From a virus: 64,000 nt of DNA. The notes beneath the pieces were generated by a model. It ran no database searches and had not been told where the DNA came from. It was given only the letters and a program-made list of their open reading frames with translations. Positions within the stretch are counted from its first letter, which is position 1, and each line of letters opens with the position of its first letter. Both the position numbers and the translations under genes were made by a program. The stretch covers positions 1 through 64,000 of the IMG/VR virus record IMGVR_UViG_3300025141_016375, one strand, 5' to 3'. Shown here piece after piece: positions 33,401 to 41,636 of the stretch.

Positions 33401-36400
33401 AGTAGTAAATACCATAATGTGGCTCGTAGACGTTATGCAAGCTGCGTGTGCCGAAGAAGAATTGGTGGCGGCTCCTTATTCCCCATTTGGGCAAGTTAGC
33501 CTGGGTGACTTCATGGTTGCCAGCAAGACTAACAATAATTTGACCAGCGGCGAAGGTGTGATGGAGCGTACCAAAAGCTTTACGGCCCTCTCCACACAAA
33601 CTAATATAAGCTTAGAGACTTTTAACATCATTTTAAGTACCTTGTCTGCTGGCCTCAGTATCCGAGAAGTGTGCTCTCTCCTAGAGGAAACAGCCCCCGG
33701 AGGCACGTATAATCGTGCAATTCAAATATTACAGACCATTCCTCAATTACAAAATACTTCTTTTTATGATTATTACGTTAATATGGATGGCATTAAAACA
33801 TTCTTTGAACTTATTTCTAAAGATATTAAACCTCAATATTGTATTTTGGCCAAACAGGCTTTTGAGCGAGAAAAAGAACTACTTTTAAATATATGTGTCG
33901 ATCCAGCCGACGACGTTTTGGCTGCTAATTTGGCCGATTACCTCAGTTCAGAAGATGTATTAGAAGCATTAGCCAATCGAAAAAAATCTAATTTGGATCG
34001 GGCAGGCGACGCGGCAAAGTTTTTAGGGCAAATTCTCGATGGACCGGAGGAAATTGATCCGATGTGCGGTGGCGGAGCAAATAGTATGAGCCCGCGGCAC
34101 GAATCTCAACAATACGCGGCCAACCAGGCCGGTGACGCTATCTTTGCCGCCATTGAAAAAGTTTTTGAAGACGAGATCAGAAGGATAAAGTACATTTATA
34201 GAGATGACGCCGCGTTAATGAACGCATGGGCGGCTCAACAGACGGCCGAAGGCGGGGACACCCCCTCCAATATGAAGCTTTTCTCGGATGCAATTTTGGG
34301 CGCCCCCGCTCAATCGAAAGCAGCAGGCGACGCTGCCATGGCCGAGTTTGAGAGCATTGCCGGTATCGCCACCGCAGCGGATGTAGATTTTGTCGCCAAT
34401 AAGATTAGAACCCAAATAAGAGGCCTCAACACTAGGAATGCTTTTGTGGTAAAATATGCCCAAGTCGATGCGGCCGACGACTTTGACACCACCATCAAAA
34501 CCAAGACAGAAATTGCGGAACTTATTAAGGGCTGGGCGTGGGCGGCCATCCATCCGCAGGATATGGCACAGAACCCCGAGATGTTCTTCGTGATGTTGGA
34601 GTATGGGGATGTAGACGCATGGAGAGGAGTTTGGTACGAGGACAAGGGAAACCCCTTCGCTTCTGACCAAGAGTTTTGGAAAAGTTTTGGATACCCAGAT
34701 GGGCAACCCGAGCTGCCTGACGAGTCTGACGACAGTGAAGCCTACCTAGACTTGCAAAAGATACTGCAAGTAGTTGGAACCGCCACTATCATACCAGCGT
34801 TTTCATTCGATTTAGGAACCGATGTGTCTTTGGATTGGGGCGCATATCACCCGCAACTCTTCGCCGGCCTAGATAGAATGATTAGATTTAGATATAAACC
34901 CACGGCGCCGGGGAAGCCTAACGTCAGCTTGCAGGTATATATCCCGTCCACCGGCGAAATATTGGCTTCCTATAAAACGAGAAAAGTGGGACTCCCGTTT
35001 AATTTCTATATGCTTTATCAGGAACAAAACGGCTGGAATGACAAGGCTGCTTGGCTAAATAACGTTTTTCTTTATCAGTTTGCATGGCCCAACAATACAT
35101 ATAATATTTTAATTAATAGTATTTTTGAAGATTTGCTACGTTATTCGGGCGATAATGGGCTGTATACACGCGAGAACTTCTCTGCATTACATTTAAATAA
35201 GTACAGCCCCTGGTCTACTTTAACAAACGGGGAGCCCAACCCAGAAAAATGTTTCCTTGGGTTCTTTAATAAAAACGTTTTAAATAACCAAACTCAGAAA
35301 ATGATTGATGCACTGGCATGTTTCAATCCAGATTCTGTTAGTAAAAATTCTACTACAGTTTCTTTTATAAAAATGTTGGTGGATTGTTTGATCCGGGTGA
35401 TCGTTGTAAAAGAGACGATGAAGACGTTGTTTACTTTTGGAATATTTAACAAGTCACAATTATACGTGAAAGACATAGAGGGGGAAGACGAAGAAGTTCC
35501 TTTTTTCCAGGTATATTTTAAAAAAGAAATTGAACGAGCCCTTCTAAAACAATTTGGAGTAATTGCTAGCCAGCTTTTTAATCCTCGCCAAGGCCTAGGA
35601 TATAGCGGAAAGGTAGGCAAAGCCGTCAAAGTAGACAAAGAGGAAGAGGGTGCAGGCGATCCCGATGCCATCTTTGCAGATCCGTGTAGCATGGAGCCTG
35701 CCCTGGAAACGGCCAACTTTCAAGCCGCCGCCACCGAACTTCAAAAATTCAATGATGAGATTATAGCCGAGTGGGTAACGGGAGTAACGCGCGTTTTATT
35801 TCAAAACGAACAACTAACAGACGCCGAAGCCATTTCTATCAACATCAACCAGCAGATCGCTTATGTTCAAGAAGTGCTATATCGCGGCATTCCTGATAAC
35901 GTCAAAGGAGAACAGTTAAGTGGCACCTTAGCAGCCTATCAACAGGCCGCGGCTAAAGCCTCTAAAAATACGTTTCTAGAGAATTTTGACCCCCACACAG
36001 GAGGAAGCGAAACATGGGTAGCGGAAGCTAGCAATTTAATTAAATTGGAAAAATTAAATGCAAAGGCCAAGCTCTTAACAATTGAAAATGATGCATTAGA
36101 AAGCTTTTTCAACCCTGCTCCTGTATTAGCGAGCAAGGGAGAAACTGAAACGATGCGCGCCGAGCGCTTATGGTTTCCCTACGACCGTCTCATGCTAAGC
36201 CCAGCTACGATCTATATGGAATGGCAACTTGTGGAGCAGAGGGAGGCAAAGGCGTCGCTGTGGCGGTATATCAACACCTCGGCGCAGTCGTACTGGACCG
36301 CAAAATACTCTGGAGTGGACGAGCTGGTCGAGTGGATCGAACAAGACCAGAGCGTCGTCGGTGCACACACCAATCCAGATAGGAACACCTGGACTAAACT

Positions 36401-39383
36401 AGCTACATGGGCATATGGAGGTGCCAATGAGCTTGGGAGGGGCGGTGATTTCACCACCGGCCGATCCCCGACCGCAGTTTTATGGGCAGGCTTCCTCACA
36501 GCGCCCATCTCCGAAGGCTTTACTATACCAGGGGCACACAGCGCGGTTATAGACGAGAGCACCCTTACAACAGTCCAAAGCCAGGAAAGCATGCTTCAAC
36601 TTGCAACCTTGTACCCTGGTGTAGATCTTGGGGCCGAGGTGCTCCAGGGACTTCCCAAGATAGAAGGGGGTAAAGGAGGAAGTTATTTTAAGTTTGATGT
36701 GCCAATGCCCCCCATCATTGAAAGAAGCGGTGAAATAGAATTTATATCTCACGGTGTCAATTCTGGTTTGGCGACGGACCCTTACGTAGAACTAAACTAT
36801 GTCAAGAAATTTTACGACAATTTGGGTACCAATGGGCTTCATCCTGATATGGCAGAAAAAAACCGACAAGCTTTTAAAGACAGCCTCTATGGCATGACTC
36901 GATGTTTTGCCGGAACCGCGTGGAGTGAGTTGGTGCAGCCCCTATCTAAATTTCTTTATGAAACAAAACTAATACTACTTTTCCCCCAAATGCACGACTT
37001 TTTATTACCAGAGAATTTCGATTTAGTGAAAACATACTATGAATCACACATATTCTGGCACTTTTTCCAACACAATTTCATTGGAGGGGTAGAGCGGGCG
37101 TCCGACATTAAAGTTTATGGCGGTACGATAGATAGCAAGTATATCATGCAAAACTATGCTGCTATTGGATCCGCTCTGACATACCAAGGAAAAATATATT
37201 TAAGCGACTGGTTGCTACTCACTGGCAAGTTTGAGCCCCCGACGCGTCGCGACTCAGACCTCAGTGGTTTTAACAAGGGCTGGCACTCTGGTTTTGCGCT
37301 GTGGGACGGCGGCCTTGCACCTCAAGGCGCCGACTACTATGGGAAACTGGGAAAAGACGCGCGCGCGCCAATCAACCCCGTCGTTTTTGATGAGTTTATG
37401 ACGAATGGCATCCTGGCCCCCGAAGTAAAAGATGCAATTCCACACCATCCCTCGAATGCTCTAGATCCGGCTATAAGTTGGGGTAATTACCTTTACAATG
37501 GCCTAGAGGCCACTTGGGAAAATACTGTCGGCGCCGGCAAAACGGTGACCGAAACGGGTGCCACGTACCAGGATCTCACGCCCGTTTGGCACCGCCTCGT
37601 TGATGGGACATTTAAGTGCGGCCCGGCCACAAACGCGCGGGTGTCGGAACAAGATCTATATACTGATAACTTTTTTGGTTGGCTTTATAGTCTGGAGTTA
37701 GCCGAGATCGTTGATATTGAATTCGGCTATAATATAACACAATATACTTTTGCCGGGACGGCTGTAACCAAGCAAGCGAAGAACGCCGCGCAAAATGCTC
37801 CGGACTTACCGCATGCCGAAAAGATTTTCGATGATATAATTGAAAATTATTGGAAGGGGAGCGATTACACTGCGCGCTGGGACATTATCAATACCCTGAT
37901 CAAAGAAAAAGTGGGCAAAGTAAAGGTGGGGAGTAATAATTTTTATTATATAGCTTTTCCTATTTTCAATGTTGCCAAAAAAGCCCCTGGACGCCTGCGC
38001 TTTTTAGATTATATCTACCAGAGCAAATTTGACGATGCAGCTACACAGACCCAATGGATCTTTACATGGCCGGGCGAAACTCCTGTCACCCCAGCGGAGA
38101 TAGGCGTAAATGTTCCACTTGAAGGCGCCCTCTCCCAGGCCGGCGACGGCGTACCTGTTGCGCGCAGCCATTATAATTTTGGCAAATGGGCTCCGCAGCC
38201 TATTCGTGTGAGAAACGGGGCTCTAAGTCAAAATCCGCGTAAAACGCGACCGGTGAACCCAAAAAACTTGGATTGGATTGGATTGCAAAAAACTCCCATT
38301 GGAAAATGCGTTGGTTTTGTTCATATATATAGAAGCGATAGCTATGAGACCCCGACCGACGCCAAATGGATTCATTACACATTGGGCCCAGCGAACGTTG
38401 CGTTTACTCCCACACAGTTGCCTTGGCTGTACAACGATCTAAGGGCATTTAACTTAGTACCGGACGACAAAGATCCGGTCGATTACAAAAATGTAGGCGG
38501 TCGCCGGCGAGCCATATATGGGTCGAATTCATACTATGCGGCGCAAACAGCTGTGAAGTTGGCGAACTGGTATGAGGAACATACAAAAGGCCAAGCAGAG
38601 GCAATTGGAGAACATGGAATTCTCATCAGCAACGAGAAACATCTCAACGCTGCTTGTGAAGCCGTGGCCATTCCTAAGAATTACATGGGAACTTGGTGGG
38701 AATTTAGTGATGGCGTCTCAGTAACCGAAATAAAAGAAGATACTGTAGATGTTCTCTTTGGCAGTAAATACAATACTTTATATGCCTCTACTATTCGCTT
38801 GGCCAATATAATAGGAGCGGAAGAAGACACCGATCCTTTATTTGCCTATGGGGAAACTTTTTTCGAGATGATGTCCGAGGATAAAAAAGTAGCTTTCGAG
38901 AGAATTATGAAAAGCTTCTTTTTGAAAGAACAAACCACCATTGTAAGCATCATGCATCGTATTCTCAGTCAAAAATACTACCCTGCCATTGAATATAATT
39001 TTGATTACTCCACCAGAAATATAACTAATGCTCTAATGACAGCTATAGCTGTGGCGGGTGGCGACTATCAATACGCCGCGCCGGGTACAGAAACGGATAT
39101 CCCATTTCCGCTAGATTTATCTAATGTCGATTGGTCAGAATTGGCTGAGATGGTTTTAAAAGCCCTTTTAGGTGCAATAGCTAGCGCATGCGACCCCACA
39201 TGGCAAACCCCTTGGTTCTTTCCCGGGCCTTTTACGCCCATTGGAGTGGCGGCTAAAATCTTAATCGGCAAAGACTGGTGGGGTGACGATGATGATGGCG
39301 ATGGAAGGGTACGAAAAACTTGTGAGGATGCCTTAACAGAACAAACAAAACTATTAGATTTAGGGCCTTTTTTCAATAAATAA
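30495..39383 (+). CDS. Giant virion-associated protein, 2962 aa
   Basis: TTG start with AAGGATGG upstream. No catalytic motif is recognised. Visible parts: a Lys/Pro/Thr-rich linker near 220-270; a coiled coil of heptads at about 630-690 (ANALQEELSEAPLHKEP, KIANLKDQLEDMKEAVAKQK); one hydrophobic segment, AMLCAAIFATVGAAIYGIYY (about 890-910); and a C-terminal PWFFPGPFTPIGVAAKILIG followed by an Asp/Gly-rich DDDDGDGR that could bind calcium. It lies directly before gp25-like and gp6-like wedge genes, so a tail or baseplate component is likely. The membrane-like segment could help membrane contact. Composition varies along its length, suggesting a mosaic build. Confidence 0.8.
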   Translation: MPKVEVFKNAPDVKMHNPVSNEIFRYDHVFFKRQQSSFDVIHIYGLYGVKSGGPSYSDNPATSVWCTAPPATTGPAGYDRKPLSQCYGGTRAKNEIAEHIIKYGVKNKFFKAGTVAAPLPEVIDIANDPANPTSLTQFSQWLQQTEKERGTQALPIFVVKVLPIPANNWPLAFKGMRLIPKDYKYAYCFHAMIPIAAFQKQMSGDCTIPKTVTSDSAEIQKKEVEKAMDADKKAKSPKPPAQGTKAEPGTVATTEGQPDITEDSSTTRGSGETLRYVSTYKIDNIPLYVDIVAKVLQRVDTKMKEYGITFPTRPLNLGVQIKNLEYFKDNIKSQLAKVASPVDPKKRVILAFDKKFKLTAVQYEDKKHPEVRVLAAHAPYFSQTANALIYHLIHIYKKYQTTYGSAEWNAPEVEIRAFLKKYIFPTPLILNTAAGEYIAEKYLLGDKRLLNEKFWDKYKQFPMSANVKMQMKNFAGDSYKMIGDALGFKYASGGFQQIDDFDDFYEQCLEWIDLSKIIQVAAVCMMKAIGADEWIDKICKEVVDEFEKHRDAIIGWCESQDDPATKAFAKELKDLMFAGENWMLKQTESMLVQGAKKLAEMAVTAADRETWASTTSLRNYLQNLSREANALQEELSEAPLHKEPSGLVDKIANLKDQLEDMKEAVAKQKQRQTDLGTALPANETNLYGQLLDEKNRISTKIGKLQGAQRLRQEQFTIYNLLLDEILPELTVLNPYLSETTKGSSTDKTEIYDWFESARNATPSKLKETAAASLNEATLRTRLDAIAIDVAGGTVVGGVSSKLYFNVASTYVDIYQDYHLFAASTDGKDKNNAQMIEDTFDSLLVKVGLLLKIIHEKGAQTGSFGSLLKEGAFKGGKAALLEMFDKDQRKRAMLCAAIFATVGAAIYGIYYLIDNWDEVSVAMTGDMKKLAGAIEKRFALFMRTDYPVMDILESLKEAAKQIGLNLLKDLVVNTIMWLVDVMQAACAEEELVAAPYSPFGQVSLGDFMVASKTNNNLTSGEGVMERTKSFTALSTQTNISLETFNIILSTLSAGLSIREVCSLLEETAPGGTYNRAIQILQTIPQLQNTSFYDYYVNMDGIKTFFELISKDIKPQYCILAKQAFEREKELLLNICVDPADDVLAANLADYLSSEDVLEALANRKKSNLDRAGDAAKFLGQILDGPEEIDPMCGGGANSMSPRHESQQYAANQAGDAIFAAIEKVFEDEIRRIKYIYRDDAALMNAWAAQQTAEGGDTPSNMKLFSDAILGAPAQSKAAGDAAMAEFESIAGIATAADVDFVANKIRTQIRGLNTRNAFVVKYAQVDAADDFDTTIKTKTEIAELIKGWAWAAIHPQDMAQNPEMFFVMLEYGDVDAWRGVWYEDKGNPFASDQEFWKSFGYPDGQPELPDESDDSEAYLDLQKILQVVGTATIIPAFSFDLGTDVSLDWGAYHPQLFAGLDRMIRFRYKPTAPGKPNVSLQVYIPSTGEILASYKTRKVGLPFNFYMLYQEQNGWNDKAAWLNNVFLYQFAWPNNTYNILINSIFEDLLRYSGDNGLYTRENFSALHLNKYSPWSTLTNGEPNPEKCFLGFFNKNVLNNQTQKMIDALACFNPDSVSKNSTTVSFIKMLVDCLIRVIVVKETMKTLFTFGIFNKSQLYVKDIEGEDEEVPFFQVYFKKEIERALLKQFGVIASQLFNPRQGLGYSGKVGKAVKVDKEEEGAGDPDAIFADPCSMEPALETANFQAAATELQKFNDEIIAEWVTGVTRVLFQNEQLTDAEAISININQQIAYVQEVLYRGIPDNVKGEQLSGTLAAYQQAAAKASKNTFLENFDPHTGGSETWVAEASNLIKLEKLNAKAKLLTIENDALESFFNPAPVLASKGETETMRAERLWFPYDRLMLSPATIYMEWQLVEQREAKASLWRYINTSAQSYWTAKYSGVDELVEWIEQDQSVVGAHTNPDRNTWTKLATWAYGGANELGRGGDFTTGRSPTAVLWAGFLTAPISEGFTIPGAHSAVIDESTLTTVQSQESMLQLATLYPGVDLGAEVLQGLPKIEGGKGGSYFKFDVPMPPIIERSGEIEFISHGVNSGLATDPYVELNYVKKFYDNLGTNGLHPDMAEKNRQAFKDSLYGMTRCFAGTAWSELVQPLSKFLYETKLILLFPQMHDFLLPENFDLVKTYYESHIFWHFFQHNFIGGVERASDIKVYGGTIDSKYIMQNYAAIGSALTYQGKIYLSDWLLLTGKFEPPTRRDSDLSGFNKGWHSGFALWDGGLAPQGADYYGKLGKDARAPINPVVFDEFMTNGILAPEVKDAIPHHPSNALDPAISWGNYLYNGLEATWENTVGAGKTVTETGATYQDLTPVWHRLVDGTFKCGPATNARVSEQDLYTDNFFGWLYSLELAEIVDIEFGYNITQYTFAGTAVTKQAKNAAQNAPDLPHAEKIFDDIIENYWKGSDYTARWDIINTLIKEKVGKVKVGSNNFYYIAFPIFNVAKKAPGRLRFLDYIYQSKFDDAATQTQWIFTWPGETPVTPAEIGVNVPLEGALSQAGDGVPVARSHYNFGKWAPQPIRVRNGALSQNPRKTRPVNPKNLDWIGLQKTPIGKCVGFVHIYRSDSYETPTDAKWIHYTLGPANVAFTPTQLPWLYNDLRAFNLVPDDKDPVDYKNVGGRRRAIYGSNSYYAAQTAVKLANWYEEHTKGQAEAIGEHGILISNEKHLNAACEAVAIPKNYMGTWWEFSDGVSVTEIKEDTVDVLFGSKYNTLYASTIRLANIIGAEEDTDPLFAYGETFFEMMSEDKKVAFERIMKSFFLKEQTTIVSIMHRILSQKYYPAIEYNFDYSTRNITNALMTAIAVAGGDYQYAAPGTETDIPFPLDLSNVDWSELAEMVLKALLGAIASACDPTWQTPWFFPGPFTPIGVAAKILIGKDWWGDDDDGDGRVRKTCEDALTEQTKLLDLGPFFNK

Positions 39384-39404
39384 TAATAATTAGCTAATTA
39401 TTAT
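39383..39404. promoter_or_regulatory. Perfect 22-bp palindrome overlapping a late-promoter-like motif
   Basis: Two 11-nt arms meet between 39393 and 39394 (ATAATAATTAG and its exact complement). The right arm begins CTAATTATTA, 31 nt before the gp25-like ATG, and TATAAT (39402-39407) overlaps its end. It lies in the 41-nt gap after the giant gene. It may be a promoter, a binding site for a dimeric regulator, or a weak AT-only hairpin. Confidence 0.4.
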
Positions 39405-39424
39405 AATCAAGAGGATTTTAACTA

Positions 39425-39823
39425 ATGGCTTACGGATACTCAGCAGTTTTACCTTTACAAAGAAGTCAAGAGGATGGGTTTTATGCACTCACAAAAACTC
39501 TTGCTTCCAATATCAAACAAAATTTAATGAATATTTTATTGACGGGACCCGGTGAAAGAGTGATGCTTCCCAATTTTGGAGTAGGTCTGCGGCGCGTGCT
39601 TTTTATGCAGGCCCACGAAGCACTTGAAGCGGAGATAACCGAAAGGATTGAAGATCAAGTGGCGACTTATATGCCTTTTGTTTCTATTACCCGCATCAAG
39701 TACTTCAAGTTTAATACCACCGTGGAAACATCCGAAAGAGAACACCAGTTTGACATCCAACTATTTTATGGAGTCCCCCAGTTGAATTTCTCTGATTTGT
39801 TAGAGATTATTCGATTGCCATAA
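39425..39823 (+). CDS. Baseplate wedge protein, gp25-like
   Basis: 132 aa, close to T4 gp25 in length. LASNIKQNLMNILLTGPGER and LPNFGVGLRRVLFMQAHEAL match the GPW/gp25 family, with the P-x-F-G-x-G-L-R segment as its core. gp25 joins the wedge and the tail sheath and begins sheath assembly. It precedes gp6 as in other myoviruses. SD AGAGGA. Confidence 0.93.
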   Translation: MAYGYSAVLPLQRSQEDGFYALTKTLASNIKQNLMNILLTGPGERVMLPNFGVGLRRVLFMQAHEALEAEITERIEDQVATYMPFVSITRIKYFKFNTTVETSEREHQFDIQLFYGVPQLNFSDLLEIIRLP

Positions 39824-39842
39824 CAGGAGGAAATAGCTACGC

Positions 39843-41636
39843 ATGCCTTATATTAAAAAACCGCTCATTAATTATACTAATAGAGAATTTGAAACTATTA
39901 AAGCCGATTTAGTTAATTATGCGCAGAAGTATTATCCCGAAACCATGCAGGATTTCAATGAGGCTTCATTTGGTTCTTTGATGTTGGACATGGTAGCTTT
40001 AGTGGGCGATATGCTTTCCTTTTATATAGATTATCAAGCAAACGAATCATTTATTGAAACAGCCAACGAATACGAAAATGTTTTAAATCTTTCTAAACAT
40101 TTTGGATATAAGTATAAGCCCAACGCCTCTTCTATGGGACAAGTGAGCTTTTTTGTACTGGTTCCAGCACTAGGAGGCTCTGTCGCCCCCAATTTAAATT
40201 TGGCGCCTATTATTCGCAAGGGCTCTCTTTTTTCTACCACAATTGGGACCCTTTTCACTTTAATGGAAGATATAAATTTTTCTCAATCTTCGGATATTGT
40301 GGCAGGAGAAGTAAACGCAACTACTGGGGCGCCCACGAGCTATGCTATTAAAGCTCAAGGAATTGTAGTCTCTGGCGAATTACGAAGCAAAGATTATACC
40401 ATCGGCGCTTACGAAAAGTTTTTAAGGGTACAAATTGATGACAGTAATGTGACAGAAGTGGTAGCCGCCTTTGATTCCAATGGCAATAATTATTATGAAG
40501 TAGACTATCTCACCCAAAATACCGTTTATGTGTCTGTTATCAATAATCAGTCCAATATGGATACCGTGAGAAATATTTTAAAACCTGTATCTGTGCCTCA
40601 TCGCTTCGTGGTGGAGCACAATGAACTTTCTACAACTTTACAATTTGGGTTTGGCACACAAGATAATGAAGCAAAAATATTGGATCCGACCAACATTATC
40701 TTAAATGTTTTTGGAAAAGAACATTTTAGTGAGCCATCTTTTGACCCTACCGTGTTGATTAAGACGGATAAGTTGGGTGTTGTTCCTTCGGATACCGTGC
40801 TAACAGTTATTTATCGTCGTAATACTACATCCAATGTCAATGCGGCCGCCAATTCTTTACGCAATACTGTTAATGCACAATTCCAGTTTCGTAACGCCCA
40901 AACGTTGAACGCGGGATTGATGACAGGCGTACGTAATAGTTTAGAGCTTACTAACGAAAATCCGATTTTTGGGGATGTTTCGGCGATTAGCGCGGAGGAA
41001 TTAAAATACCGCGCCTATGGGACATACGGCGCCCAAAATCGTGCCGTCACTAAAGAGGATTATATTACGATGATATATAATATGCCCGCTAATTTTGGTC
41101 AAGTAAAAAAAGCCACTATTGAACGCGACGTAGATTCTTTTAGCGGTAAAAATTTGAATTTATATGTTCTTTCAACAAACGATGGGGGCAAATTTGCGCC
41201 TACTAACCTCACTATTAAACAAAATTTAAAGACATGGATAAACCAATATAAAATGTTGGGCGATACTATTGATATCCTCGATGGTCGCGTGATCAACCTT
41301 GAAATAAAATTTACCGTCGTTGCCTTTGCAAATGTCAACAAATACGACGTGTTACAGCTGTGTCTCAATACTCTGACCAGCTTTTTTCAAGGCTCCTATT
41401 ACGATCTTGGCGAGCCATTTAAAATTACAGATGTATATAAATTATTAAACAATATAAGCCAAGTATTAGATGTCAAAGATGTGACGGTAACACCCAAGCG
41501 TGGAGCGGGCTATTCGGATTATGCTCCTTCTTTTGACGAATTGGCCTCTGATGATGGGAGATTTTTAATGGCACCCCACGATACGGCATTTGAAATACTG
41601 AGTCCAACCAACGATATTGATGGAGAAGTGATTTAA
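39843..41636 (+). CDS. Baseplate wedge protein, gp6/J-like
   Basis: 597 aa. The start PYIKKPLINYTNREFETIKA and FNEASFGSLMLDMVALVGDM, then LSFYIDYQANESFIETA, match gp6-type baseplate wedge proteins and the baseplate J family. gp6 forms the ring that holds the wedges and triggers sheath contraction. The middle contains TKEDYITMIYNMPANFGQVK, a conserved segment of these proteins. It follows gp25 with AGGAGG upstream and overlaps the next gene by 1 nt. Confidence 0.9.
   Translation: MPYIKKPLINYTNREFETIKADLVNYAQKYYPETMQDFNEASFGSLMLDMVALVGDMLSFYIDYQANESFIETANEYENVLNLSKHFGYKYKPNASSMGQVSFFVLVPALGGSVAPNLNLAPIIRKGSLFSTTIGTLFTLMEDINFSQSSDIVAGEVNATTGAPTSYAIKAQGIVVSGELRSKDYTIGAYEKFLRVQIDDSNVTEVVAAFDSNGNNYYEVDYLTQNTVYVSVINNQSNMDTVRNILKPVSVPHRFVVEHNELSTTLQFGFGTQDNEAKILDPTNIILNVFGKEHFSEPSFDPTVLIKTDKLGVVPSDTVLTVIYRRNTTSNVNAAANSLRNTVNAQFQFRNAQTLNAGLMTGVRNSLELTNENPIFGDVSAISAEELKYRAYGTYGAQNRAVTKEDYITMIYNMPANFGQVKKATIERDVDSFSGKNLNLYVLSTNDGGKFAPTNLTIKQNLKTWINQYKMLGDTIDILDGRVINLEIKFTVVAFANVNKYDVLQLCLNTLTSFFQGSYYDLGEPFKITDVYKLLNNISQVLDVKDVTVTPKRGAGYSDYAPSFDELASDDGRFLMAPHDTAFEILSPTNDIDGEVI

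Noticed and set aside
34215-34706. Minus-strand open frame of 163 codons
   Set aside because: It lies inside the 2962-aa gene; composition and lack of a plausible SD mark it as a shadow of the coding strand.
35294-35716. Minus-strand open frame of 140 codons
   Set aside because: Antisense to the giant gene, no recognisable motif, and typical of shadow frames.
30495-39383. Giant protein as the tape measure
   Set aside because: It has a coiled coil and one hydrophobic segment, but most of it is rich in Trp, Pro and aromatic residues rather than helical repeats, and it sits next to the wedge genes. It cannot be excluded, only not supported.
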